This document shows, in pieces, positions 35,481 to 47,240 of a stretch of 64,000 bases of DNA. Numbering within the stretch: the first letter of the stretch is position 1; every line of letters starts with the position of its first letter. The notes beneath the pieces are model-generated. The model was given only the letters and a program-made list of their open reading frames with translations, ran no database searches and was not told the DNA's origin. The position numbers were made by a program, and so were the translations under genes. The DNA is from Cladopsammia gracilis (lineage: Eukaryota > Cnidaria > Anthozoa > Scleractinia > Dendrophylliidae). Location of the stretch: NCBI GenBank assembly GCA_022457155.1, contig JAJGOT010000511.1:550659-614658 (forward strand). Reading direction: 5' to 3'.

Positions 35481-36486
35481 TCCACCGCGGTCAAACGTCC
35501 GAGGCGTTTTTAGTTTTATTAAGTGGGATTTTATTTAATATTAAATGGAAATATGGGAAAGGATGTATAACTGAAAAACTGAATTAGTTGACGTTACTAT
35601 CTTTTAATTATTCTCAAAATGACGAGCTTTTTGTCGTTGAAAACTGACCAAAACTCTTTGCCCCTGATCAACTGAAATTATGTTGGCAAATGGCGCCGAC
35701 AATTCTGCAGTTCATCACAGTTTTTAAACGCTTTTATAAAATGCGCGCTATGATTGGTTAAACCGAGTTCATTATAACTCGATAAAGCACGCGCGTGACG
35801 TAAGGTTGATTATAACCGTTTTTATTTTATATAAAAGAAATAAAAAATCTTGTTCCTCGTGCATTGTTGAGTTATATAAGCACTTGGGAATTTTTAAGAA
35901 TACTCGAGAAGCGCGAGAAGCACTCGCCTTTGGCTCGTGCTTCTCTGCACTTCTCTCGTGTTCTTAAAAATTCCCGCGTGCTTATATAACTCAATAATGC
36001 ACTCGGCACGTTTTTTATTTCTTTTTATAAAATGCTCAAGGAAATGCGCGCTTTGATTGGTTAAACCGAGTTCATTATAACTCGCTAAAGCACGCGCGTG
36101 ACGTAAGGTTCATTATAATTGTTTTTATTTTATAAAAGAAATAAAAAAACTTGTTCCTCGTGCATTGTTGAGTTTATATAAGCGTTTGGGAATTTTTAAT
36201 AACACTCGAGAAGTGCGAGAAGCACTCGCCTTTGGCTCGTGCTTCTCCGCACTTCTCTCGTGTTCTTAAAAATTCCCGCGTGCTTATATAACTCAATAAT
36301 GCACTCGGCGCGTTTTTTATTTCTTTAATTTCTTTAATAACTTTTTTGGTAAACTTTCAAAACGTTTGGAAAATTGACCGTGTATTGGCAATATATTAAA
36401 CTTTAAACAGTGAAAATGACAACCTTAACTTTGAAGTACTTTGTTTAACTAGCTTTTGCAAATTTCTCTCGTTTGACCGCGGTTAA
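35481..36486. mobile_element. Mutator-like MITE, larger copy, with 9-bp target duplication
   Basis: It has the same TCCACCGCGGTCAAACG ends as 3010-3396. CCCTAGGAC is duplicated at 35472-35480 and 36487-36495. Compared with the small copy it carries two tandem ~295-bp units (about 35732-36024 and 36025-36322). Each unit has a GCGCGTGACGTAAGGTT motif and a self-complementary AGAAGCACTCGCCTTTGG region. The paralogous empty sites lie near 28984, 29978 and 30972. Confidence 0.85.
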
Positions 36487-36495
36487 CCCTAGGAC

Positions 36496-37847
36496 AGGGT
36501 TGCTCTTACTACTTATTTTATTACTCGCCTCGCAGTTTTTCCTTTCGCCGCTCACCTCTGACTAATTACCTGGAACAAGAATACTAACGACATAACAGGG
36601 TGTGCGTTTCTTATTCTCCTTTTTACGTCCACAATTCCTACTGCTTTCAAAAAAGTTTAATTTGTTTTTAATGTCTTAGCTTCAACGGGCCAGGATAAAC
36701 AAAGCGGTGATCTGTTAACTAATAACCATGATAACAGTTTTTATTATTTTCCAAGAGGGCACGGTAACGAATCCTGCAATCTGATTGGTTCTTAGCACGT
36801 TCCGGATTTTCCTATCTTTACCCACGATCACGGTACTGCGCTTTCGTGAGTATTATATATAAAGTGATTTGAGAGACAGAGGAAAAAAAATAAATAAGTT
36901 ATTTTTACCGGCTTAGGGTCGGTCCGTATAGTGAAAAACTGTGACCGAGGTCTTGAAAATGCTGCCCGAGGCCGAACCTCCCAGCCGGCAAATAACATAT
37001 ATATATTCACTACTGATAATAGGGATTTCCATGTTGCCTTTCCTCCAACAAGTGGCAAATAAAGAATTTAAAACATGTTTTAAACTTTATGCTTCGAAAC
37101 AAATAAAAAATTTAGACCCATGCTAGTTCAAGGTTTTGCTGTCGGTATAAAACAGACAAAATATCATCGATACACCTGCTCGAGATTAAGTGTGTCATGC
37201 CGCAAATTATTTTCATTTCCTAAACAGTTAAAAGTAAAAACATTGTTTACAAATTCTATACCTACTGTAGCACAACTACTCTTTTAACATCTATTTTCCT
37301 ATGACAAAAATGGAAGAAAAGAAAAGCGAGAAATGTACTTTCTTCGCATAAAAGGCTCTATCTCTCTGAAATTTTAACGTGCCATATCTGAGTTCTTATG
37401 GACTTCAATGTAGAAAATTATTTAACTTTTAGAGGACAGAAATTCTTTTTAAGTAATCGAAAACTTTAAATAAACTAATGTATTTCTGCGGATCTTGATC
37501 TGAAACGGAGCGCTTTAATTTGGGAATTTGTCGTACTGCATGAGTTGAGGATTTTCTATTTTAAAGTAGAACCGAGTTTTAATTTACTACTGAACCTTTA
37601 TTTACTATATTTTATTTTATTTTTATCAAAAAGAATATGTGTCACAGGGCATCATTGTGGACATGGTAATTATAATTTGCAGTTACTGTCTAAATTTACA
37701 AACAGAATATTAAGCTAAATTCAGCTGGAGGCAGCTTGTATGAGCGTAATAAGCTATAGTTAGAAAGCTGAAAAGGAAACACAACACTCGTCTTCTCAGC
37801 TGCTTTTTCTCATCAGCACCCTAAACCGTATAACCATCATCGCCGGC
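36496..37847. repeat. Upstream segment of GPCR 2, diverged homologue of the 994-bp unit
   Basis: The stretch AAGTGGCAAATAAAGAATTTAA and the following sequence match the three units before GPCR 1. 37390-37847 matches the 5' flank of GPCR 1. There is only one unit here. The 76-codon and 61-codon frames are not conserved. Confidence 0.7.
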
Positions 37848-38828
37848 ATGCGCAATTTTTCCTGTCACCGAGAGAGTTATTGCCTGAACGATACCCATAT
37901 GAATTGTACAGCAAAAGATGGCCCACCCGACTTTCCGAAAGGAATTAAGATAGTTATACTGACAACCGTCCATGTGATTCTAACATTTGCAGCCGTCTTC
38001 GGCAGCTATCTGATTGTCAGAGCATTTTGCAAATTTTACAGTCTTCGAACTGCGTCCAATATTATTCTGGTGAGTTTGACTACCGCTGACGGCTTACTAG
38101 CGATTCCGTTCATTCTCGACATCATCTGTTTAATCTCTATTGCACTGCGCTCTAATTTTAGTGACAGTCTTTGCAAACCTAGCGCATTTTCCAGCTTCTT
38201 TCTCATATCGGTCATTACTCTCCATCTCGCGTTAATCAGCGTGGAACGTTTCATCGCCGTCAAGTTCGCGTTGAGGTATCACGCCATAGTAACTCATCGC
38301 CGAGCACTGATTGCTTCCATCATGATGTGGCTATGGGCAGCGGCCGTTATGCTTGTTTTTCCACAGGCGCTAAAATCAAGCAGCAGCGACGACTTCAAAC
38401 GATTTCGTCAAGCTATCAATCCATTCAATAGAACCCGCGAAGGGTCTCCAGAACACGATCTTTCTCCGTTAACCAGAGGATATCTCATCTTCCTAGTGAT
38501 ATCACTATTGATAATTCCCTTAGTGATCATCCTATGCTCGTACGGCTACATCTTTATCCTGTCCCACCAGCACAGACAACAGATCAGACAACAGGAGGAC
38601 ATCCCAGGAATGCCCACCATCAAGCAAGAAATGAAGGGCGCCCGCACTCTCGCCATTGTTGTTGCAGTTTGTCTTCTCAGTATCATTCCGTTGTTGGTCG
38701 TAACATGCCTCCGCTTTTTCGGCAAACTTCCCGAATGTCACCATCCAGAGCGGAGGTATATTAAGTTTATCGTTTACGACGTGGCAACAGGATTGAACGC
38801 CATCTGTAATCCTCTTGTCTACGGATAG
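37848..38828 (+). CDS. Class A GPCR, paralogue 2, truncated by an in-frame TAG
   Basis: A 326-residue frame closely matches paralogue 1. It keeps Asp81, the TM3 cysteine (Cys109), ERF, the TM6 Pro and NPLVYG, then stops at TAG 38826-38828. In the other three paralogues this codon is TGG (Trp). Beyond the stop the frame stays open to TGA at 38907-38909 and encodes the normal helix 8 (RNEEFRSAFRKLLKC). Thus one base separates it from a full receptor. The ancestral start aligned with paralogue 1 is ATC, and a new ATG arises from a 6-bp insertion. ECL2 has Phe193 instead of Cys and an added NRT site. It is either a very young pseudogene, a receptor lacking helix 8, or an edited/read-through gene. 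Confidence 0.8.
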   Translation: MRNFSCHRESYCLNDTHMNCTAKDGPPDFPKGIKIVILTTVHVILTFAAVFGSYLIVRAFCKFYSLRTASNIILVSLTTADGLLAIPFILDIICLISIALRSNFSDSLCKPSAFSSFFLISVITLHLALISVERFIAVKFALRYHAIVTHRRALIASIMMWLWAAAVMLVFPQALKSSSSDDFKRFRQAINPFNRTREGSPEHDLSPLTRGYLIFLVISLLIIPLVIILCSYGYIFILSHQHRQQIRQQEDIPGMPTIKQEMKGARTLAIVVAVCLLSIIPLLVVTCLRFFGKLPECHHPERRYIKFIVYDVATGLNAICNPLVYG

Positions 38829-40559
38829 AGAAATGAAGAATTTAGAAGCGCTTTTCGCAAACTGCTAAAGTGCCGTCAGCGCGAACTCATACATCCATTA
38901 CAGCAGTGAGGATGGATGACTGTTAAAAAAAAATAAAAAAGATGTATCATCCATAACATTTCAGGAGTATTTTCTTGGCGATGAAACGTTGAGTTTGTAT
39001 GTAAACCACTAGAGTAACCGTTTTTGTGCAGGGACGCTCTTTCATTGTAAGTATTGTTTTTTATAGTTAGCGTATAACGATTGCGAGGAAATATTCTTCA
39101 CAGAGCTCTGTAAATTTAAAGATATGTCAAGATGAGTTACTGATATCAGTTGATTCGCAGAAGAACAGTATATAAAATCGCAAATTTAAGAGTGATTCAT
39201 GTTCGCGATCTTCTACTGTTATACTACATAAAAGCCAATCTTACAACTCGTGTAGCCTTGTATTTAGGGCTTTTAAATTATACGTCTGTAAATACCTTTT
39301 TAACATTAACTTACATTTGTGTTTCCAGTCTAGTCGTCACAGTTAGCATGAAAGAACAATGCTACAATCGTAAAGTCTTGTAGGCTTCTAAAGAGGACAA
39401 TAAGAAAACTTTCAACAAAATAAAGCGATCTCAGAGGTTGATCATTATATTCATTGTATTAACATGTAACTGACCCTGAAGAAACAACACGGAATAAAAT
39501 GAGAGATGCAAATAGATTTTCGTAGCCAAGATGTTTTCTGTCTTCATGTTATCTATGTTTAATTATGTACCAAGCTAATAAAATTGAATAAAGTTAAAAA
39601 CAAGAACAGTCTCTTTTAGTATATACTGAAACAGTGGATAGCATTGTTGGCGCGCTCTGATTGGCTACTGAAACCGCTTCGCGGCTCGGTAAATATCCAC
39701 CACTACCCACCTCCACTTCGGTGAATAGTTGTTAATTATTCTTCAACGGAATATAACCACCCTCGCGGAATTTATGCGGATCTTCTTTCCTTTTGGTTTA
39801 TTTTATTTGAACTTTTCATTGTTTACAAAATATGTAGTGTTGACTCGAGCAGCCTCTTCTTTTTCAATAGAAAATGGCCATGTGGTTGGTGCCGGAGAAA
39901 TTCTGAGTCAGACATGCACGTGTCCGGTGTCAAGTAACATTGCATAATAACATAACATTCTCCCTGCTTTGAGAAGAAATAGAGGATTACAAAAGAATGA
40001 GCAATATAACATTTAGTAACACGATCGTGGGAATTATCATCAGAGCATTTTGTAATTGGAAGTAACGAGTTAAAAAAATATGTCATGCATATTAATTATT
40101 CTGATGGTTTTTAGATTATCCGGTCCTTCATGTTGTTGTTGACATTTGTTCGTCAAAGCAAATGTTCACTGCGAAAGTACTTTTTAGCGCTATAATTGTT
40201 TTCCTGACAGTAGAGTTCAATGGTAACAGTGTCACTTTTTTACGTAGTCCTCTAGGTAGTCTTTGGTCTTAAACATCGGAATAGTTCTTTCTGGGTGTGT
40301 CTAATGGTGATCCTTGTTTCCACAATCGGCGCACTCCTGTTGAGAGTGATGGCTACTGGAGCATACTTTGGTATTTCTTTAAGATCTGGTGCGTTAGAGT
40401 TGCCTCTTCTATATCAACATCATGAGATCGCCGCGTTCATACAGTTCTCTACAAGAACTTCATCTTTTATGTCGATCTTCTTGTTCAGGATCCCGAACGT
40501 TCTTGCTGGGATAATATGCTTGCCTCAGTAGGCGTGTTTTTATTTGCTCCTCGTCCTTG

Positions 40560-41250
40560 CAGTCTCTGTGATTGGCTTGAATCCATTCACCCTTGGGGGG
40601 GGGGGGGGGGAATTGTTTCAAGTGCATGTTAGCAGCTGATTCGGCCACACCGTTTGCTTGTTGGTAGCTAGCTTTGCTTGCTTCCAGTGTGTTCGAAACC
40701 TTCTAAACAACAAACTTCTGTTTGTTGATGTTTATGACCTTGATTCTCTTTGAATTTTTTTCATTTGATTTTCTTTCCGGCTATGTTCTTGTTGTAATTT
40801 ACGTCTGCTTTTTCATCGTCGTCTCCTACATCATCGTCCAGCGTCATTTCCAGCGAACACTCCGATCTTGTAGTGCATCTAACGCTTTTGTTTTTGAGAA
40901 GACGCTGTCAAACGTAACGTCGTCAACATCACTGACTCGTCCAAAACCACGCGCCAGTAGCCATTGCGTGCATCAACTTTAATAAATGCTCTGACTTGAC
41001 TGACTTTCGAGACCGTCTATGTAGGCCAACAAGGCTAACTGTGGTACAACGATTACATAGTTTTGCAATTGCTGTTTGTATCACTATCGGTTTTAAGCCT
41101 TTTGCGCGATGAATGGTCGAGTCCGGCAGTTGGAAGCTGTATACCTTGAATTTCGGTCACAGGTGCTGCTACTGCTTTCAGCAATCTCTGCTTGTGCTTC
41201 CAGGCTTGCCGGGCTCTTCGACTCCTGTGTCGCTCATTTAGGCGCCGGAA
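40560..41250 (-). mobile_element. Decayed Ty3/Gypsy-type retrotransposon fragment
   Basis: On the minus strand, 41001 down to about 40905 reads FIKVDARNGYWRVVLDES, then LTT. This is the diagnostic start of a Gypsy reverse transcriptase palm (KxDxxxGYWxxxLDE). Surrounding minus-strand frames are broken by stops and shifts. The forward open frames in this region are antisense shadows. Confidence 0.55.
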
Positions 41251-41918
41251 ACTAGTAAAGTCCTACTCATACGACTCCATTAAAAGGGCTAGCCCAACTA
41301 GTCTGTTCATATGGAAAAACTTCATCACTGTTACCGGGATCAAAATGATTATGCGATGGAATTTAACCATGTTTAACAAACGACGCACGGATCGTGCACG
41401 AAAATCATCGAGCTCGTGTTTCTTCTTGCTGTTATACTGAACATTCGTGGTTTTTTTACTCCTGCAACTTTATTAAAAAATTTCTAGTAAAATAGACCGG
41501 AATGATATTAAAAAGGTATGCGTGTTTAAACATGGTTATCGGGCTGACCCGTTGGTATGGGAAATGTCCAGCCCGATAATCGAGATCCCCCGGGTGGTAT
41601 CAAATGCACAACATAAAAACGTACTGTAAAGCGAACTACTTATTCGTGGGTTTTTAGAAAGCCTATTACACGTTGATGAATGGTCGATTCAGTTATGGTT
41701 TGAGTTTCTTTTTACCTCCTTGATGCAGAAGCTCTTACATCTAAGTGAATTCGAAGCTGGAAGGAAAGCGGTGCTAAGAAAAATAGACCATATCCAAGCG
41801 GCCGAACTTTGAATATTCAAAATAAGGTATGTCATAAATATTCTAGTGTTCACTTTGAATCCAAAAGCGAGAAAAGTCCCGCAGGCATTAAGGAAGCCCA
41901 CCAAAAATCGGGTCATGT

Positions 41919-42075
41919 CGTACCTCCTTTGAACGAGTTGTTTTATTGGCTCACCAAAACAATAGATGAATGACCTAAACAATGCCCCTATCCCTATAAA
42001 CAATAGCAGGTACTGTTTTAGAACGGCCAATAAAAAAAAGAGGTTTATGAGAGGTACGACCCTACCGCAAAAATC
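41919..42075. repeat. Interspersed ~150-bp repeat, copy 1
   Basis: The block GAACGAGTTGTTTTATTGGC to GAGAGGTACGACCCTACCGC recurs almost unchanged at 58610-58760. The high similarity suggests recent spread. No terminal repeats are obvious beyond GTACCTCC and GAGGTAC-like ends. Confidence 0.75.
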
Positions 42076-42182
42076 AGTCATAGGAGGCAGATAACCTCGC
42101 CTGCCTTGTACCATGCTGGTTACATAAGAACGACATGCAGTAGAAGGCGGAAGATCATCCAAAAGAATATAAAAGAAATATA

Positions 42183-42454
42183 CCTAATTCAATAAAGGTT
42201 GCTTTGGTCATTGGTAATTGGGCATTGTGAATTAGCTATTGTTTGGCGGTCACTCAAACGAAGCATTACATTGTGTTCCGTATGCCAAATGCCAAACGCC
42301 AAATCCCAATAGAGGTTTTGCACGGTAGCCATGTTGCATGGCAGGAACAATAGATTCTTTTCCCTATGGGAAAGAATGTTCTTTCTAATGCAAAACATTT
42401 TCATTGTTCCTATTACCAATGACCAACTGCTAAAGCAACCTTTATTGAATTAGG
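42183..42454. mobile_element. MITE, second copy of the ATTCAATAAAGG family
   Basis: The ends CCTAATTCAATAAAGGTTGC and the complement ending GAATTAGG are clear. The central insertion at about 42310-42411 has its own short inverted arms around AAAGAAT/ATTCTTT. It ends 9 bp before the ATG of the second-family GPCR pseudogene B. Confidence 0.75.
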
Positions 42455-42781
42455 TGTATGTCGATGGCTGAGTCGAATTTTTACTTGGCGGCCTCTCTAA
42501 GTACTCTCGCAGTTCTAATTGTGACATCCAACGTTTTCGTTTGTTTTTTGGTTTACATTAACAAAGCCCCGCGAACGTACACAAACTTGATAGTGGCTGA
42601 TTATTGATTGATCGTTGGTTGATAGTGTCGCTTGCTGTATCGGACATTCTAACAGGGGGAGTCTTTATTCCTATGCATCTTATCAAGCCCTCGTCTGTTG
42701 TGACGATTGTTTTGACCGGTATTGTATTACTCTCGGGTGTTGCTAATTTTATGCTCTGTAACTTACGATCGCTAAATTGCC

Positions 42782-43240
42782 CCCCCTCCCCGGGAGGGGG
42801 GTACTCTGCAAATTGTTGGGTGTGGGGGTGCCGCTGGGACTCTGAGACCCTTAGCCTATACCAGACCATTTTAGCTGCATTTTGCAACCCTATTCTAGAC
42901 TAAACACCGAAAAACCCTACCCTATCCTAGACCTATTCCAGACTCGCCATTTTCCAGAAACTCGTTCACTATCACAGTTATTAGTTAACAGGGGTCAGTA
43001 AAAATGCCGTACTGCCCGCCGTACCGATTTTTAAATGCCATTTGCCAGTAAACCTTGTCTAGACTTAATTTTTTCACGCAACTAATCAGTTTCGCGGAAA
43101 ATGATATCCTATTCTAGACCAAAAATCTCTGATAACTATACCCTATCCTAGACTAAACTGCTTGAAAACCATACCCTTCACAGCGGCACATTCCTATATA
43201 GCTTATATATGCGAGTACCCCCCCCCCCCCCCCCCCGCGG
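42782..43240. mobile_element. Poly-G-ended MITE inserted at a GPCR DRY motif
   Basis: The left end is CCCCCTCCCCGGGAGGGGGG then TACTC; the right end is GAGTAC then a C run and GCGG. The 9-bp flanks 42773-42781 and 43241-43249 are TAAATTGCC and GATATTGCC, a decayed target duplication. The interior is rich in CTAGAC words. Removing the element rejoins the TM3-TM4 code. Confidence 0.75.
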
Positions 43241-43449
43241 GATATTGCCATTATCAAGCCATTGGAGTATCAGTAACGTGCAGTAATGTTCAAAAGAGCT
43301 GTTATACTTTCGTGACTGTTTCCAGTTATCTGCTCCTTGCTTTCGCTGTTTTAGAACACGGATCCAGACCTTTAAATACACAAATTAAGTCTATATCATA
43401 TGCCAGCCCTGCAGTCATGTGGTGTTATAATTCAACACATTGATACACT

Positions 43450-46400
43450 GCCCAAATATGGTAAAAAAGTTATCGATAGACGTTATGTCCACATGACGTA
43501 TAACCAGCGATGGCGGTAAATTTCGCATTTTGAAGGAAAGTGAAAATGACTGCTGCCTGCAATTTCGTGTTTTTTGGCGAAAAAGTGCGTGAACCATTAG
43601 TTAAAAAAGGGAAAAGAAAGAAAAAAAGAGCAGAAAAGAAAAGAGAAAAATACTGTTCACATGATTGGACAAAAAAGGCGCGAAATTTTCGCGTTGTCGC
43701 GGTCACAGTGTTTCTTGGCGTAGCTGAATGAAAACTGGTTCAAAGTTTAACCGCTCGACAAGAAGTGAATGAAGGAGCACAATTTTCGTAAAATTCCTTT
43801 GGTAATCACCTCTGGAATATGATATAGACTTGATGTTTCCTCAGAAAAGTTTCTGATCTCGTCATTACGGCTGTGGGAGCTAAAAAACGAGCATTCCAAG
43901 TTTGTAAACAACATTGATCGACTCAGCTCGTACTTCGATGTTTGAAAATTTGGTGCTTATGGAAGGGACTAAAAAGCCAAATCAACTACAGGTACGATGT
44001 TTTAATCGTTTCTTGTATCCTTTAGCTGTGAATTTTTGTAAGCTTACTGTCCACGCTGTAGTTCTTTCCGACTTTTCGCCGCTATGTTTAGGTTCGTAGC
44101 CGTGTGTTTGTTCAATTTGTTTTGATTCTGAATTGAACTTTTTGAGATACGAAACACTAGGACATTCTATGTCATTTTACTGTGTTTTATTCTTGTAGTC
44201 ACTACTCTGTCCCGCCCAGAATGCCATTGTCTTCCGCGACATGTACTTGCAGTGCCCAGTTTCTTAATACGCGGCATAATGATTTGCATTTACAAGACTA
44301 GTCGACTGTAATTGGTCAACAGATTAAGCATTGGGAATACTCTAGTCTCTCGGCAGATTCAACTGCTGTCAATCAAACGGTTTTGTCAACAAATTCGTGT
44401 GCAGCAAGATTTTTTTTTGACTCGTTAGATTCGCAATTGTTGGTGCGATGGCAAAAACATTTTCCGCAGAACAAGATTTTCAGTTAAAAGCGTTGCCAAA
44501 TAATGAGCGTGGATCGCGGGTCACTCGCTTGTACGTTGCGCTTTTTTACTCACGATCTCGCCTCGACGGCCGAAGCCCTCTTCACTTTCATTCAGGACTG
44601 TGCAGTGTATTAAGAACATTACCTGAAACAGTTTCATTCAGACTAAATGGTTTTGAAAGCAGCGCGAGGCGCGAGTTGAGTGAGTTGAGCGCGAAAGGTC
44701 ACTGAGTAGCGCGCCAGAGGAACGCGCAAAATCATAGAAAATTTTCCCCACAAAAATAAAAACGGCGAGTGAAGGCAGCGAGCTTCATGCGCGAATCAAA
44801 GAAGCGTGAAGTGCAAGTGACACGCGACTAGAGGAGCGCAAAACATTACGACTTGCGCTTTGCAAAAAGGAAATTCGCAAAAATAACCGGCCAGTCTATT
44901 AAGTTTTTGTCTCTGTGAAACGAGCAATTGACTCTCAATTTAAGGAAGGCCACTTTCTGTCTTTATCTATAAACGTTTTGTCAACAAATTCGTGTGCCAG
45001 TATTTTAATCTAGCTGTTTTGTGAACGGTTTCATGAAGAAAGAAATTTGGTGCCCCCGGCGGAAAAGAAGCTTGGTGTGTCAAAGAGTCGCGCTGACTCG
45101 GACATCGCATTGGGTTATCGTGAAAGACTTGGGCATCGGCTTCAGTGTTGCTCGTAGTTTATAATTTACGGGATGCCATTATAGTTTTTAGAGCTAACTT
45201 TGTGTCGCGGACAAAGGCGCGTTTCGTTAAATGTCTAGGAATTCTATTACAAGATCTTATGCAGATACAAATAAAACCCGGTAACAATTAAAAATCTAGT
45301 GATTATAAAGTCATTGTTTGGTAGAACTTCGATTTCAATGGTTAGTTGCGATGTCACACGCACTATTGTTTGCAGAGGCGGAGTTTTGCATCATTAATAT
45401 GCGAGCGGGAGTTTTGAACTCGGGCAGTCGAGTTCCCCTGGGAATCTACAAGGGCAAAACAAGATGAAGTGACCAGAAGTCGTTTCAGGATTTCAGTAAA
45501 AACCAGAACTTCCAATCGTCAAAATCCTTCGAAAATTTGTACGAGGCTTCCTTAAATGTCAGACTACCATAACCATATGCTAAAACAAAACATTTGGATT
45601 CAGTTCATGAGAAATCAAGCCTTGATGTGAATCAAAAGCGATTGTCCATACTAACGTGTAGCAAAAAAAACCCAATTTCAAGGTGAAAAAACCAGAACTT
45701 ATACGGGGACTGAAAACTCTGCGATTGTAAAATATATTTTATTAATACCTTTTCTATAAAAGCCATATGCTAAAACTAATGAATGTTACGCAGTTTCGTC
45801 AAAATATCAAAAATAGCAAGCCTTGGTCGACAATTTCAGGCCATTTTCTCTATTGTTTGGCATGTTCTCGCCGACGAGATTTCAAATTTAGCGCCGTTGG
45901 CTACACAAAAGGACCCGGATGTGTCGCTGAATTCTGGGCGATGTTCTTTGAGTAGACGAAAGCTCTTCGTAGAAACTGTCAACTGATTGTGTACGCTAAA
46001 TTAATTTTAGTTTGGCAAAAGTTTCGGCATTCACTGCTTGTTGTTTAAGAAATGGTGCGAGGTAAAATATTGTAGTTAGCCTTTTTACTTAATGAAAGGT
46101 TGTATATCTCAATGATTTTTTTCTCGAAACTGTGATTTGTTATCAATGTCATCATCATCATCTAGGCCTATTGCGCCAATGAGGCGCACAGGGCCTGCCT
46201 GTTATCAATGTGTTGAATTATAAAACAGTTATAGTGTTCAAGCTTGCACAATATTGACAAAGGCGCCACTTTCATTCATGAACTGTGTGATGTTGCAAGT
46301 TTCGCGCGGTAAAACATCTGTAAGCTTTTTTTTTTTAAATAAAAGGCTTGTCGGCGATATTTTTTCTTCAAACTGTGCTTTGTTATCAATTTGTTGAATT

Positions 46401-46525
46401 ATAAAACTATTAATTATAGCGCTTAAGCTTGCGTGATATCGCCTAATTTTAGCCGACTCGGCCTACGGCCTCGTCGGCTAAGTATTAGGCGATATCACGC
46501 GCGCTTTCGCGCTATAATAGTTATT
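43450..46525. other. ~3 kb of repeats splitting pseudogene B
   Basis: No protein-like frame was recognised. ATTACGGCTGTGGGAGCTAA near 43863 resembles 57993-58015, linking it to another repeat. 46415-46520 is a hairpin (GCGTGATATCGCCTAAT against ATTAGGCGATATCACGC) ending at the resumption of GPCR code. A short duplicated GTTATCAATGTGTTGAATTA lies near 46201 and 46384. Confidence 0.5.
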
Positions 46526-47240
46526 TGTCGTGCCATTCATCTTCATTGCTTTTGCCTACATTCGAATTTTCAAAGAAGTGCGTTGTAATTTAGAAGTGAG
46601 AAATGAAAAACGAAGAGTATCATCCGATGCCAAGGTGGCGAAACTATTTTGCATAATCTCGGCTACTTTTACAAATCTGTGACTCTATTGTCGCTATGTT
46701 TGTTTTCGCAAAGTTTGATGGGAAGTTATGACGTCAGTGCGTTGTCGTGAGCTTTCAATACGACGGTTTAAGTCAACATCACGTAAATTTATAAATACAA
46801 ACATATACTTTTAATGCAGTTTTGGCTGAATATTGTGCGGTTCTACCGCGAAAATCGTCTTCTGTAAACTCCTTATTGACATCTTCGACAGCACAATGAC
46901 GTCATAAATTACCATAAAGAAAACATGGCGGCGCGATGGAAATTTAAACAGAAAAAAGAACACTTCATATTCAGGAAACAGTTACGGAGATATCGACTAA
47001 AAACCCCGGAATGAGTTAAATATAACTATTACGAATACTTTGGCTCTAAAACTGTTTTTCAGCCGAGGTCCTTCAGGTTTATTTCCCAGCGTAAGCACAT
47101 TATCCATTTTTATCCCTTTGCGAATTAAAAAAAGAAAAAACAATAAGACGTCAGGTTTACGATTGCACTGCAATATACTGAGATTGTAGCCCTGCCTATG
47201 TGATACGTTGTTATAAGGTAAAAATAAAGACGTTTATAAA

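Larger units (their letters stand above)
35220..46675. repeat. Segmental duplication, copy B (interrupted)
   Basis: The order matches copy A: flank, GPCR 2, 3' flank, second-family GPCR pseudogene. It is expanded by the Mutator-like element at 35481-36486, about 2 kb of retroelement debris at 40100-42095, a MITE at 42183-42454, the poly-G element at 42782-43240, and about 3 kb at 43450-46525. Confidence 0.75.
42464..46675 (+). pseudogene. Second-family GPCR pseudogene B, in three pieces
   Basis: Piece 1, 42464-42781: ATG, TM1 (TSNVFVCFLVYINKAP), a local duplication that shifts frame, TM2 (LAVSDILTGGVFIP), and TM3 up to GAT CGC TAA, a decayed DRY. Piece 2, 43241-43440: IAIIKPLEYQ and the TM4 region FKRAVILS(stop)LFPVICSL. 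Piece 3, 46526-46675: TM5 VVPFIFIAFAYIRIF, loop 3 (EVRNEKRRVSSDAKVAK) and the start of TM6. Pieces are separated by the poly-G element and by about 3 kb of repeats. Several stops and shifts make it clearly non-functional. Confidence 0.8.

Noticed and set aside
41689..42162. 157-codon minus-strand frame
   Set aside because: It crosses the boundary of the 41919-42075 interspersed repeat and has no recognisable domain; probably chance.
43162..43443. 93-codon plus frame
   Set aside because: It starts inside the poly-G element and is out of frame with the TM4 code of the GPCR pseudogene.
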